Below are positions 57,638 through 64,000 of a stretch of 64,000 bases of DNA, piece by piece. The translations under genes were made by a program, and so were the position numbers. Below the pieces are notes generated by a model. The model did no database searches and was not told where the DNA came from. It worked only from the letters and a program-made list of their open reading frames with translations. Source of the DNA: Chryseobacterium camelliae (GTDB lineage Bacteria; Bacteroidota; Bacteroidia; Flavobacteriales; Weeksellaceae); the NCBI RefSeq assembly GCF_002770595.1, contig NZ_CP022986.1, forward strand, positions 3,348,001 to 3,412,000. The letters run 5' to 3'. Each line of letters begins with the position of its first letter. The stretch's first letter is position 1.

Positions 57638-58762
57638 ATGATTTATATTCACATACCGTTCTGTAAGCAGAAATGCAGCTACTGCAATTTCCATTTTTCA
57701 ACATCTTTACATGGTAAGGATGAGATGCTGGCTGCCATGAAGAAGGAAATCTTTCTGCGGAAAGGTGAGCTGCAGGACAGAAACTTAAAATCACTTTATT
57801 TCGGCGGTGGGACGCCGTCTATTCTTTCTTCGGACGAAATAAAATCCCTGATTGATGAGGTACTGAAGTATTACAGCTTTGAACAGGATATTGAAGTCAC
57901 TTTAGAAGCGAATCCGGATGATCTGGATAAAACTTTCCTGAAAGGCCTATCCGGTTCTCCGGTGAACAGGCTTTCCATCGGAACCCAGAGCTTTTTTGAA
58001 GCCGATCTCAAGCTTATGAACCGTGCGCATACTGCCCACGAAGCGGAAGATTCCATTAAAAGAGCACAGGATTTCGGTTTTGAGAACCTGAGTATCGATT
58101 TAATTTACGGTTCACCTACTTCCGGTCTGGAAATCTGGAAGGAAAACTTGCATAAAACCATCGCCCTTGAAGTGCCGCATATTTCTTCTTATGCCTTAAC
58201 GGTAGAACCAAAAACAGCCCTTGAAAACTGGATTAAAAAAGGAAAGGTGAGCAATCCCAGGGAAGAAGAACAGAACAGCGAGTTTTACTACCTGTCATCG
58301 TTCCTGAAAGACCATGGTTTTGACCATTACGAAATTTCCAATTTTGCAAAACCCGGCTTTTACTCCCGGCATAATTCTGCATACTGGAAGTATAATGAAT
58401 ACCTGGGAATAGGTCCTTCCGCCCATTCTTACAACGGTCGTGATAAAAGGAGCTGGAATATAGCCCATAACCAGCAGTACATTCAAAAGCTCAGCTCGGG
58501 AATCCTGGCCAAGGAAGAGGAAATCCTTTCTGAAAAGGATCAGTTCAATGAAATGATCATGATCGGGCTCAGGACAGTCTGGGGAGTAGACCTTGATCAG
58601 CTGAAAACAAAATTTTCTGGTGCCATCCTGGAGAATTTCAATGCGGGCATCCGTCAGAAGATGCGGGATGGTATCCTCATTATGGAAAACAACCACCTCA
58701 AGATTCCTGAAAAACACTGGTTTATAGCAGATGGGATTGCTGCGGACCTGTTTATGGTATAA
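57638..58762 (+). CDS. hemW: Radical SAM heme chaperone HemW
   Basis: 374 residues. The 4Fe-4S ligands are Cys9, Cys13 and Cys16 in PFCKQKCSYCNFHF, the CxxxCxxC form found in HemW and in oxygen-independent coproporphyrinogen oxidase. Further on are LYFGGGTPSIL, EANPDDLDKTFL, RLSIGTQSF and the C-terminal HemW domain. HemW inserts heme into respiratory proteins and should not be named HemN. The start codon abuts the terminator of the preceding gene, so expression may rely on readthrough or a promoter inside it. Confidence 0.93.
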   Translation: MIYIHIPFCKQKCSYCNFHFSTSLHGKDEMLAAMKKEIFLRKGELQDRNLKSLYFGGGTPSILSSDEIKSLIDEVLKYYSFEQDIEVTLEANPDDLDKTFLKGLSGSPVNRLSIGTQSFFEADLKLMNRAHTAHEAEDSIKRAQDFGFENLSIDLIYGSPTSGLEIWKENLHKTIALEVPHISSYALTVEPKTALENWIKKGKVSNPREEEQNSEFYYLSSFLKDHGFDHYEISNFAKPGFYSRHNSAYWKYNEYLGIGPSAHSYNGRDKRSWNIAHNQQYIQKLSSGILAKEEEILSEKDQFNEMIMIGLRTVWGVDLDQLKTKFSGAILENFNAGIRQKMRDGILIMENNHLKIPEKHWFIADGIAADLFMV

Positions 58763-58799
58763 AATTTAAAATCTAAAATTCAGAATCTAAAATCTTTAG

Positions 58800-58807
58800 T
58801 ATTTTTG
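58800..58807 (+). promoter_or_regulatory. -7 box of murI
   Basis: TATTTTTG, exact match, 17 bp before the TTG start, following an ATCTAAAATC-type microsatellite at 58766-58794. Confidence 0.55.
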
Positions 58808-58824
58808 CATAAAATTCAGTCCAT

Positions 58825-59655
58825 TTGAAAACAAAGAAACAGGATTATTCACATCTTTCACCGAAGCAGCCTATCGGCATTTTCGATAGTGGTGTTGGTG
58901 GTTTAACCGTCGCTAAGGAAATTAAAAGGCTCCTTCCTCATGAGGACCTGATTTATTTCGGGGATACCAAGCATCTTCCGTACGGAGAGAAATCAAGGGA
59001 GGCGATTATTGAGTATTCTACGAAAATCACCAATTTCCTGCTGCAGCAGAACTGCAAGGCCATTGTGATCGCCTGTAATACCGCCACCGCCAATGCGTTG
59101 AAGGAAGTTATGGAATCGGTGGCAGGAAAGGTTCCGGTCATTGATGTGATCAACCCGGTAGCGGAGAAAGTGGCGTATGAAATTCATAACAATGTGGGGG
59201 TTATTGCGACGAAAGCTACCGTCAATTCAGGACTGTATAAGAAAAGCATCCGGAAGCACAACAAATTCATCCGTGTGGATGAGCTGGCCACTCCTTTATT
59301 GGTTCCCGCTATTGAAGAAGGATTTAAAAACCATCCGATCACCCATGCCATCATCTACAATTACCTGAGCAACAGCCGCCTCAAAAATATTGAAACCCTT
59401 ATTTTAGGATGTACGCATTATCCGTTGCTGATCGATGAAATCAAGCAGTACTACGGCAATCGCGTCCGGGTTATTGATTCACCGAACATTGTGGCGAACC
59501 ATCTGAACATTATTCTGGATAAGTATAATCTCCTGAATACCCAAAACCCTAATCCGACCTATCATTTTTATCTTTCGGACCTGACTAAAAATTTCGAAAA
59601 GATCTCCAGGAAATTCTTCGGTAAGACCATAGACCTTGAACTGAAAGTATTGTAA
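58825..59655 (+). CDS. murI: Glutamate racemase
   Basis: 276 residues from a TTG start, which is needed because the fold begins almost at once (PIGIFDSGVGGLTV) and no ATG is upstream in frame. The two catalytic cysteines are Cys84 in ACNTATAN and Cys196 in LGCTHYPLL, with Asp21-Ser22 in FDSG. It makes D-glutamate for peptidoglycan. A terminator follows. Confidence 0.95.
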   Translation: MKTKKQDYSHLSPKQPIGIFDSGVGGLTVAKEIKRLLPHEDLIYFGDTKHLPYGEKSREAIIEYSTKITNFLLQQNCKAIVIACNTATANALKEVMESVAGKVPVIDVINPVAEKVAYEIHNNVGVIATKATVNSGLYKKSIRKHNKFIRVDELATPLLVPAIEEGFKNHPITHAIIYNYLSNSRLKNIETLILGCTHYPLLIDEIKQYYGNRVRVIDSPNIVANHLNIILDKYNLLNTQNPNPTYHFYLSDLTKNFEKISRKFFGKTIDLELKVL

Positions 59656-59660
59656 AAGAT

Positions 59661-59690
59661 AAAAGCTGCTTATGAAAAAGCAGCTTTTGT
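59661..59690 (+). terminator. Terminator after murI
   Basis: Perfect 11-bp arms AAAAGCTGCTT and AAGCAGCTTTT, 6 bp after the stop. Confidence 0.75.
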
Positions 59691-59713
59691 GTTTAAGGTG
59701 CAAGTGCAATTGA

Positions 59714-60313
59714 TCAGCGTTCGATAATGACTTTCTCCACGTCCAGCCTTCTTTTAGGCGTAAGGCTCGGATGGTTGATGTCATTTTCATCCCGTTTTCC
59801 CAGGGTAACGGCAAACAGGGTTTCATACCCTGTATTATTGAGTATTGCATCATACTGATCAGCCTCGATGCCCTCCATGGGAGTAGAATCGATTTCCATG
59901 GCGGCGCAGGCAGATAAAAGAACGCCTAATGAAAGGTATACCTGGTGCTCCATCCACGCTCTGATGCCTGCGGCACCTTTGGGCTGCACAAAATTCCTGT
60001 AGTAATTTACAGAACCTTCCGGAAGGGTTTCTTCGATTTGCTTCTCAAAGTCTTCAGGGGTTTTGATCACCTGGAACACAATCAGCTGACTGCTGTTCAG
60101 GATTTTTTCCTTGTTAAAATAGGACGCTTCAGCGAGTTTTTTCTTGGTCTCTTCATCGTTTACAAATACAAAATTCCAGGGCTGGCTGTTGATGGATGAC
60201 GGGCTCAGGTGCAGGATGTCTTTCAGCTGCCGGATAGTTTCTCCGCTGAGTTTACCTTTCGGGTCATACTTTTTTACGGTATACCTCGATTTCATTTGTT
60301 CTAAAAAGTTCAT
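59714..60313 (-). CDS. Nitroreductase family NAD(P)H-dependent flavoprotein (NfsB-like)
   Basis: 199 residues from the ATG at 60313, which gives MNFLEQMKSRYTVKKYDPKG. The open frame runs further upstream only because it overlaps the HxlR gene. Nitroreductase features: SRYTVKKYDP, LSPSSINSQPWNFVFVND and the C-terminal PMEGIEADQYDAIL. FMN-dependent family members reduce nitroaromatics and quinones. It is divergently transcribed from the HxlR regulator across interlocked promoters, which implies control by that regulator. Confidence 0.93.
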   Translation of the reverse strand: MNFLEQMKSRYTVKKYDPKGKLSGETIRQLKDILHLSPSSINSQPWNFVFVNDEETKKKLAEASYFNKEKILNSSQLIVFQVIKTPEDFEKQIEETLPEGSVNYYRNFVQPKGAAGIRAWMEHQVYLSLGVLLSACAAMEIDSTPMEGIEADQYDAILNNTGYETLFAVTLGKRDENDINHPSLTPKRRLDVEKVIIER

Positions 60314-60336
60314 AATTAAAACTATATTTTTGATAG

Positions 60337-60370
60337 TTGCAAAACTATTGTAAGTTTTATACATTTGCAA
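60337..60370. promoter_or_regulatory. Interlocked divergent promoters with operator dyad, nitroreductase/HxlR
   Basis: Plus strand: TTG 60337-60339, 20-bp spacer, TACATTTG 60360-60367. Minus strand: TTG at 60370-60368, 20-bp spacer, TAGTTTTG at 60347-60340. Each -33 box touches the other promoter's -7 box. The outer bases form an inverted repeat TTGCAAA/TTTGCAA. The dyad AAAACTATTGTAAGTTTT (60341-60358) lies over most of the minus-strand -7 box and ends just before the other, a likely HxlR operator. Confidence 0.8.
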
Positions 60371-60395
60371 TAACGGTAAAAAATGATAGTATAAA

Positions 60396-60749
60396 ATGTA
60401 TACCATAGACAACAAAACGTATCCCTGCAGTACCAGTGTGACCATGAAATTCATCGGAGGGAAATGGAAAGCGGTGATTCTGGTCCATCTAAAAGACGGA
60501 GCCAAGCGGTATAATGAGCTCAGGAAACTGATTCCCACCATTACCGAACGTACCCTGAGCCTCCAGCTGAAGCAGCTTGAGGATGATGATGTAATCAACA
60601 GGACGGTATATACAGAAAAACCACCGCTAATGGTGGAATATACGCTGACGGACTTCGGGGAGACCCTGCTTCCGGTGCTGCATGAGATCAACCGTTGGGG
60701 TGTTGAAGCGGCTAAAACATCAAAAAAAATAATCAGGAAAACTTCCTGA
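60396..60749 (+). CDS. HxlR family helix-turn-helix regulator
   Basis: 117 residues forming a MarR-like winged helix of the HxlR family: KFIGGKWKAVILVHLKDGAK, RYNELRKLIPTITERTLSLQ, LKQLEDDDVINRTVYTE and the C-terminal dimer helix. A conserved cysteine (Cys11, YPCSTSV) matches the redox-sensing Cys of YodB/HypR-type regulators that respond to quinones and electrophiles. It probably represses the nitroreductase and itself from the shared operator. Its stop codon sits in a hairpin shared with rsmD. Confidence 0.92.
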   Translation: MYTIDNKTYPCSTSVTMKFIGGKWKAVILVHLKDGAKRYNELRKLIPTITERTLSLQLKQLEDDDVINRTVYTEKPPLMVEYTLTDFGETLLPVLHEINRWGVEAAKTSKKIIRKTS

Positions 60750-60754
60750 TTATT
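60728..60754. terminator. Shared bidirectional terminator overlapping two stop codons
   Basis: Perfect 12-bp arms AATAATCAGGAA (60728-60739) and TTCCTGATTATT (60743-60754). The HxlR stop (60747-60749) and the rsmD stop (60752-60750) are both inside the right arm and adjacent. Confidence 0.75.
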
Positions 60755-61334
60755 CTGTTATGTCCATTGCTGCATGGTCTTCTGTATTCGGCCTGAAAAA
60801 ACTGAAGCTTACATTGCCGTATTTCCTGGTGTCTGTGAGGTTCGGGTGGCTGAATTTCATCCGGCTTTGATGTTCAATGATCAGCACGCCGTTTTCTTTT
60901 AAGAACTTATTGTTCAGGACCAGGGAAATAATATCCTGGTATTTTTTCTCTTCCATTTCAAACGGAGCATCGGAAAACACAATCTCAAAAGATTTTTTAT
61001 TCCTGAATTTCTTCAGCCAGTCGAAGACATCACCACGCTGAACATTCACCTGCAGCGACATGTCAAGCTCCGCAGCCGTGGAGTTGATGAAAGCGGTATG
61101 TTTCGGGTTCATCTCTACTGAAGTTACATCCTGAGTACCTCTGGAGGCAAACTCCAGGGTAATGGAACCGATTCCTGCAAAAAGGTCGAGTACGGATACC
61201 GACTGCATATCATAGGTGTTTTCCAGAATGCTGAATAAAGCTTCTTTGGCAAAGTCCGTAGTGGGCCTTACATCAAAGTTTTTCGGGGCTGCTATTTTTT
61301 TGGCCTTCCATCGGCCTGATATAATTCTGTACAT
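60750..61334 (-). CDS. rsmD: RsmD-type 16S rRNA methyltransferase
   Basis: 194 residues in a Rossmann methyltransferase fold: MYRIISGRWKAKKI and RPTTDFAKEALFSIL are RsmD-specific, LDLFAGIGSITLEFASRG is the SAM loop. Motif IV reads SDAPF (residues 121-125) where the family has (N/D)PP(Y/F). RsmD makes m2G966 in 16S rRNA; the Pro-to-Ala change may alter activity. DUF3822 lies upstream in the same orientation. Confidence 0.88.
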   Translation of the reverse strand: MYRIISGRWKAKKIAAPKNFDVRPTTDFAKEALFSILENTYDMQSVSVLDLFAGIGSITLEFASRGTQDVTSVEMNPKHTAFINSTAAELDMSLQVNVQRGDVFDWLKKFRNKKSFEIVFSDAPFEMEEKKYQDIISLVLNNKFLKENGVLIIEHQSRMKFSHPNLTDTRKYGNVSFSFFRPNTEDHAAMDITE

Positions 61335-61389
61335 AATGTATGGGGTAACAGCAGATGCAGTAGCACTTTTTTTTAATGCCTGTTGCCGT

Positions 61390-62106
61390 TTAGTTTAAGA
61401 TGAAATTTTTATTCGGAAGATTGTCAAAAACAATTTTAAGGTTCTTCACGAACTTCTGAAGTTCTGAAATAAAGGTCTCATTTTCGGTCGTTTCGCCGTA
61501 GGCATAGAAGCTGGTCTCATTGATGCCGAAACCTAGTTTGCTCAGCGTAAACATAATGAAATATAGGAAGTCAACCTCCGAACTCACATCCAGGTTATTA
61601 TAGAGGATCACCTGCTTGCGGTCGACCGCAAAAAATTCGCACTGGTTGTGATACAGGTTGATGTGGATTTCCTTGCCGTTTTTATTATTCACGGAATTCA
61701 GAAATTTTTCCCCGGAAAAATTGAAGTGTACGGGAATGCCGACATCCTTGATCTTTTTATAGAAATTCTTCGGGAATGTATAATAGAACTGTACCTTAAA
61801 TTTCCTGTTGATGGAGAGCATCAGCTCTTCCTGGCCGCTGTCTGCCGGAGCGTTGTACGCAATCAGGTCAAAGCCGCTTTCGTGATCAGAAAATCCTTCC
61901 GGCATGAGCGTAAAATGATTCAGGGCAGAAACCACGTGGATTTCGTCAAACCTCTGTTTGATCAGCACCTCATCCAGCTTTCCGGCAATAAAGTCTTCCG
62001 GGGAATCTTCATCAACGAAATACGATTTCTCCTCCAGAATGCTTTTGTTCCTGGCAATCTGGGAGATCAGTCCGTCTTTGGTAAAAAGTAAATTGAGTAC
62101 GTTCAT
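61390..62106 (-). CDS. DUF3822 family protein
   Basis: 238 residues, no signal or membrane helix. The pattern is that of an actin-like/ASKHA-type DUF3822 protein common in Bacteroidota: GLISQIARNKSILEEKSYFV, VSALNHFTLMPEGF, HINLYHNQCEFFAVDRKQVI, YNNLDVSSEVDFLYFIMFTL. Its function is unknown. It sits next to rsmD, an arrangement common in Bacteroidota, and is probably co-transcribed with it. Confidence 0.85.
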   Translation of the reverse strand: MNVLNLLFTKDGLISQIARNKSILEEKSYFVDEDSPEDFIAGKLDEVLIKQRFDEIHVVSALNHFTLMPEGFSDHESGFDLIAYNAPADSGQEELMLSINRKFKVQFYYTFPKNFYKKIKDVGIPVHFNFSGEKFLNSVNNKNGKEIHINLYHNQCEFFAVDRKQVILYNNLDVSSEVDFLYFIMFTLSKLGFGINETSFYAYGETTENETFISELQKFVKNLKIVFDNLPNKNFILN

Positions 62107-62119
62107 ATTCTAATAGATG

Positions 62120-62127
62120 CAAATTTA
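62120..62127 (-). promoter_or_regulatory. -7 box of the DUF3822-rsmD operon
   Basis: Minus-strand TAAATTTG, exact match, 13 bp before the start codon and overlapping the end of the Smr gene. Confidence 0.5.
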
Positions 62128-62619
62128 GTGAAATTCTACCATTACCGCACCGGATTGATGGTGAAGTATTTCCTTATTGTAATATTCGATACCTGCCTGG
62201 CTTTCCAATACATCCCAAACCATTCTCTGCAGCGTGCCGTCACCGATGCCATGAACGATCTCCAGCCTTTTCAGATGGTTCTTGCGGCAGAACTGTAAGG
62301 TATCCATCAGTTTTTCCTTCTGCATGAATAACCTTTCAAAACTGTCATAATCGCCGGGATTCCTGACCAGGTTATGAAAATGGAGATCCAGTACCATAGG
62401 GTTTTTCTGATGTTTTTTGGAAACAACCTTCTTCGGCTCGGCTTTCCTGATGATCCTGATGTTTTCATATATCCCGTCATCTTTCGGGACCAGCTTATTC
62501 CAGGGATATTGATGGGTAAATCCATATTCATCCCTGAATACCACCATATTTCCCCGGGTTGAGGTTACCACACCGCTCAGGTCTTCATCTACTACGGAAA
62601 CTTTGTCACCGATCTTCAT
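62125..62619 (-). CDS. Smr-domain protein (DUF2027-like N-terminus)
   Basis: 164 residues. The N-terminal SH3-like region (IGDKVSVVDEDLSGVVTSTR) is followed by a Smr domain: LDLHFHNLVRNPG, then RLEIVHGIGDGTLQRMVWDV, with conserved histidines and the HGxGxG loop of MutS2-type Smr. Smr domains are nucleases or DNA/RNA-binding modules; this stand-alone form has unclear function. It follows the phosphoesterase gene by 26 bp. Confidence 0.87.
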   Translation of the reverse strand: MKIGDKVSVVDEDLSGVVTSTRGNMVVFRDEYGFTHQYPWNKLVPKDDGIYENIRIIRKAEPKKVVSKKHQKNPMVLDLHFHNLVRNPGDYDSFERLFMQKEKLMDTLQFCRKNHLKRLEIVHGIGDGTLQRMVWDVLESQAGIEYYNKEILHHQSGAVMVEFH

Positions 62620-62645
62620 CTGATTGTTCTTTTTAACTGATTTTT

Positions 62646-63140
62646 TTATTTCGGTCCTAATTCAATTACCTCAAGGTCTTTAATTTCTGCGCCGTCTATG
62701 ACGAAACGCATCATGGTCCTCGTTCTGTGCCATCCCTGTTTCCCGCATGCGCCCGGATTCAGGTGCAGCAGGCTGTTCTTTTCATCAAACATCACCTTAA
62801 GGATGTGCGAATGACCTGAAATAAATAGCTTCGGTGCTCTTTCAGCGATGGATGCTTTGGCCACCGGGGTGTATTTTCCGGGATATCCTCCGATATGCAC
62901 CATCAGAACTTCTACATCTTCACAGGTGAACCTGTTTACCTCAGGGAATTCAGACCGGATCTTAGCATCATCAATATTGCCGTAAACGCCTTTTAAAGGG
63001 TTAATTTTTTCCAGTTGCTCAATCACGTCCATGCTCCCGAAATCACCGCCGTGCCAGACCTCATCTGCCTGTTGTGCATATGATAAGATTCTTTCATCCA
63101 TATAGGAATGGGTGTCTGATAGCAGGAGGATTTTCGTCAT
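62646..63140 (-). CDS. YfcE/MJ0936-family metallophosphoesterase
   Basis: 164 residues from ATG 63140 (MTKILLLSDTHS); the open frame runs ten codons further upstream, into the predicted -7 region. The dimetal site is visible: Asp9 and His11 in SDTHS, Asp33 in HGGDFGS, Asn in VYGNIDD and His-Ser-His in ISGHSHIL. It is probably a phosphodiesterase of unknown physiological substrate. It is divergent from the serine hydrolase. Confidence 0.9.
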   Translation of the reverse strand: MTKILLLSDTHSYMDERILSYAQQADEVWHGGDFGSMDVIEQLEKINPLKGVYGNIDDAKIRSEFPEVNRFTCEDVEVLMVHIGGYPGKYTPVAKASIAERAPKLFISGHSHILKVMFDEKNSLLHLNPGACGKQGWHRTRTMMRFVIDGAEIKDLEVIELGPK

Positions 63141-63167
63141 GAATGAACTTGATTTTCTTTGAAAGCC

Positions 63168-63175
63168 CAAATTTA
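63168..63175 (-). promoter_or_regulatory. -7 box of the metallophosphoesterase gene
   Basis: Minus-strand TAAATTTG, exact match, 27 bp before the ATG at 63140. Confidence 0.5.
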
Positions 63176-63203
63176 CTTAATAATACTGAATTGTTTACCT
63201 TTG
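63172..63203 (+). promoter_or_regulatory. Promoter of the serine hydrolase gene
   Basis: TTTA at 63172-63175, 20-bp spacer, TACCTTTG at 63196-63203, 16 bp before the ATG. Confidence 0.6.
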
Positions 63204-63219
63204 AAAAAATTTTAAAACA

Positions 63220-64000
63220 ATGAAGCAGAAGCTCTCTTTATTTTTTCTTCTCTGCTGCCTTACGGCTTTCGGGCAGGTGGACGAAAAAAAACTGGATGAA
63301 TTGGTCCGGAATACGCTGAAGACCTTTGATGTTCCCGGAATCTCCGTTGGAATTGTAAAAGATGGTAAGGTTATCTATTCGAAGGGATTCGGAGTACGTT
63401 CTTTGACATCAAAGCAGCCGATGGATGACCAGACCCTGGTGGGAATTGCTTCAAATTCCAAGGGTTTTACCTGTACGGCGCTTGCGATACTGGCAGATGA
63501 AGGAAAGATCGACTGGGATGAAAAAGTATCCAAGTATATCCCGGAATTCCAGATGTACGACCCGTATGTGTCCCAGAATGTAACCGTGAGGGACCTGGTG
63601 ACCCACAGAGCCGGTCTGGGCCTTGGTCAGGGAGATTTGATGTTCTTTCCGGAAGGCGGAAACCTTACCGTTAATGATATTGTGCACAATGTACGCTATC
63701 TGAAGCCTGAAAATCCTTTCAGGACCACACTGGATTACAACAACATCATGTTTATCGTGGCCGGGGAGGTAATCCACCGGGTTTCAGGGATGAGCTGGGC
63801 AGAATTCATCGAACAGAGGATCATGAAGCCGGTCGGTATGAACGCCAGTTTCGGAAGCTACAGCAGAGCCAGAGCGGCGACCAATAAAATTGATGCCCAT
63901 GCTCCCGTAGACGGTAAAGCTGTTGCAGTGCCGCATGACTGGAGTGAAACCGCAAATGCTGCAGGCGGTATCCTGAGCAATGGTAAAGATATGATGGTAT
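63220..64000 (+). CDS. Serine hydrolase of the beta-lactamase/D-alanyl carboxypeptidase family (partial, cut by window end)
   Basis: 260 codons visible, open at the right edge. A signal peptide (MKQKLSLFFLLCCLTAFGQ) leads to the class C-type fold: the catalytic Ser78-x-x-Lys81 in IASNSKGF, Tyr-Asn-Asn in LDYNNIMF near 174, and a catalytic-domain opening VPGISVGIVKDGKVIYSKGF. Members include esterases and peptidases of this family; beta-lactamase activity is not implied. The rest lies outside the window. Confidence 0.88.
   Translation, partial: MKQKLSLFFLLCCLTAFGQVDEKKLDELVRNTLKTFDVPGISVGIVKDGKVIYSKGFGVRSLTSKQPMDDQTLVGIASNSKGFTCTALAILADEGKIDWDEKVSKYIPEFQMYDPYVSQNVTVRDLVTHRAGLGLGQGDLMFFPEGGNLTVNDIVHNVRYLKPENPFRTTLDYNNIMFIVAGEVIHRVSGMSWAEFIEQRIMKPVGMNASFGSYSRARAATNKIDAHAPVDGKAVAVPHDWSETANAAGGILSNGKDMMV

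Noticed and set aside
60314..60691. N-terminal extension of the nitroreductase
   Set aside because: It overlaps the HxlR gene and both promoters; the family N-terminus starts at 60313.

Overview
The window is a chromosomal segment of a Bacteroidota bacterium of class Flavobacteriia, most likely Chryseobacterium or a close relative in the Weeksellaceae. The evidence is the 16S/23S sequence, parts of the type IX secretion system (SprA, a PorV/PorQ-family protein, PorP/SprF, a cargo protein with a C-terminal sorting domain), promoters of the Bacteroidota form TTTG-N19-21-TAnnTTTG, A-rich leaders without Shine-Dalgarno sites, and a 16S 3' end that has lost the CCTCC anti-Shine-Dalgarno core.

Layout. 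1-11.9 kb: a BadF/BadG-type sugar kinase, malic enzyme fused to a phosphotransacetylase domain, ruvA, the very large sprA, gcvH and a VanZ-like protein. 11.9-18.4 kb: a complete rRNA operon (three tandem promoters, 16S, tRNA-Ile(GAT), tRNA-Ala(TGC), 23S, 5S, terminator) in low-complexity repeat DNA. 18.4-31.8 kb: an acyl-CoA carboxylase beta subunit, a candidate orphan small RNA, TerC, an EamA transporter with a PorV-like protein and a secreted protein, an ELWxxDGT-repeat T9SS cargo, uvrC, a frameshifted secreted protein and histidine ammonia-lyase. 31.8-41.5 kb is the most accessory-looking part: a doubly frameshifted DUF3892 gene, a subtilisin-family lipoprotein, a stefin/cystatin-like protein, YgiD, YceI, an S9 peptidase, a flavin monooxygenase with a heptamer-repeat leader, a tandem palindromic repeat block, a VF530 protein, an SlyD-like isomerase and a dispersed repeat. 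41.5-64 kb: mostly housekeeping and envelope genes, including an M3 peptidase, an SPW protein, a head-GIN lipoprotein, a KefC/KefF-like pair, LemA-TPM-TPM, folA, a TRIC channel, coaD, ddl, a PASTA protein, rluD-like, PorP/SprF, hemW, murI, an HxlR/nitroreductase divergon, rsmD, DUF3822, Smr, a phosphoesterase and a serine hydrolase cut by the right edge.

How genes work together. sprA, the PorV-family gene, porP/sprF and the ELWxxDGT cargo belong to type IX secretion but sit at separate loci. The KefF-like flavoprotein and KefC-like antiporter are 6 bp apart and probably form one gated cation efflux system. The nitroreductase and HxlR regulator face each other across interlocked promoters with a dyad over both -7 boxes, as expected for a redox- or electrophile-sensing switch. 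murI and ddl supply peptidoglycan precursors, and the PASTA protein faces away from ddl.

No prophage, transposase, plasmid gene or CRISPR array was seen. The items most worth a second look are the cystatin-like protein beside a subtilisin with an altered oxyanion hole, the interlocked HxlR promoter, the orphan promoter-hairpin-terminator unit near 20.7 kb, the heptamer-built leader at 38.6 kb, and two palindromic/dispersed repeat families. All gene calls come from reading translated sequence by eye; no database search was run.
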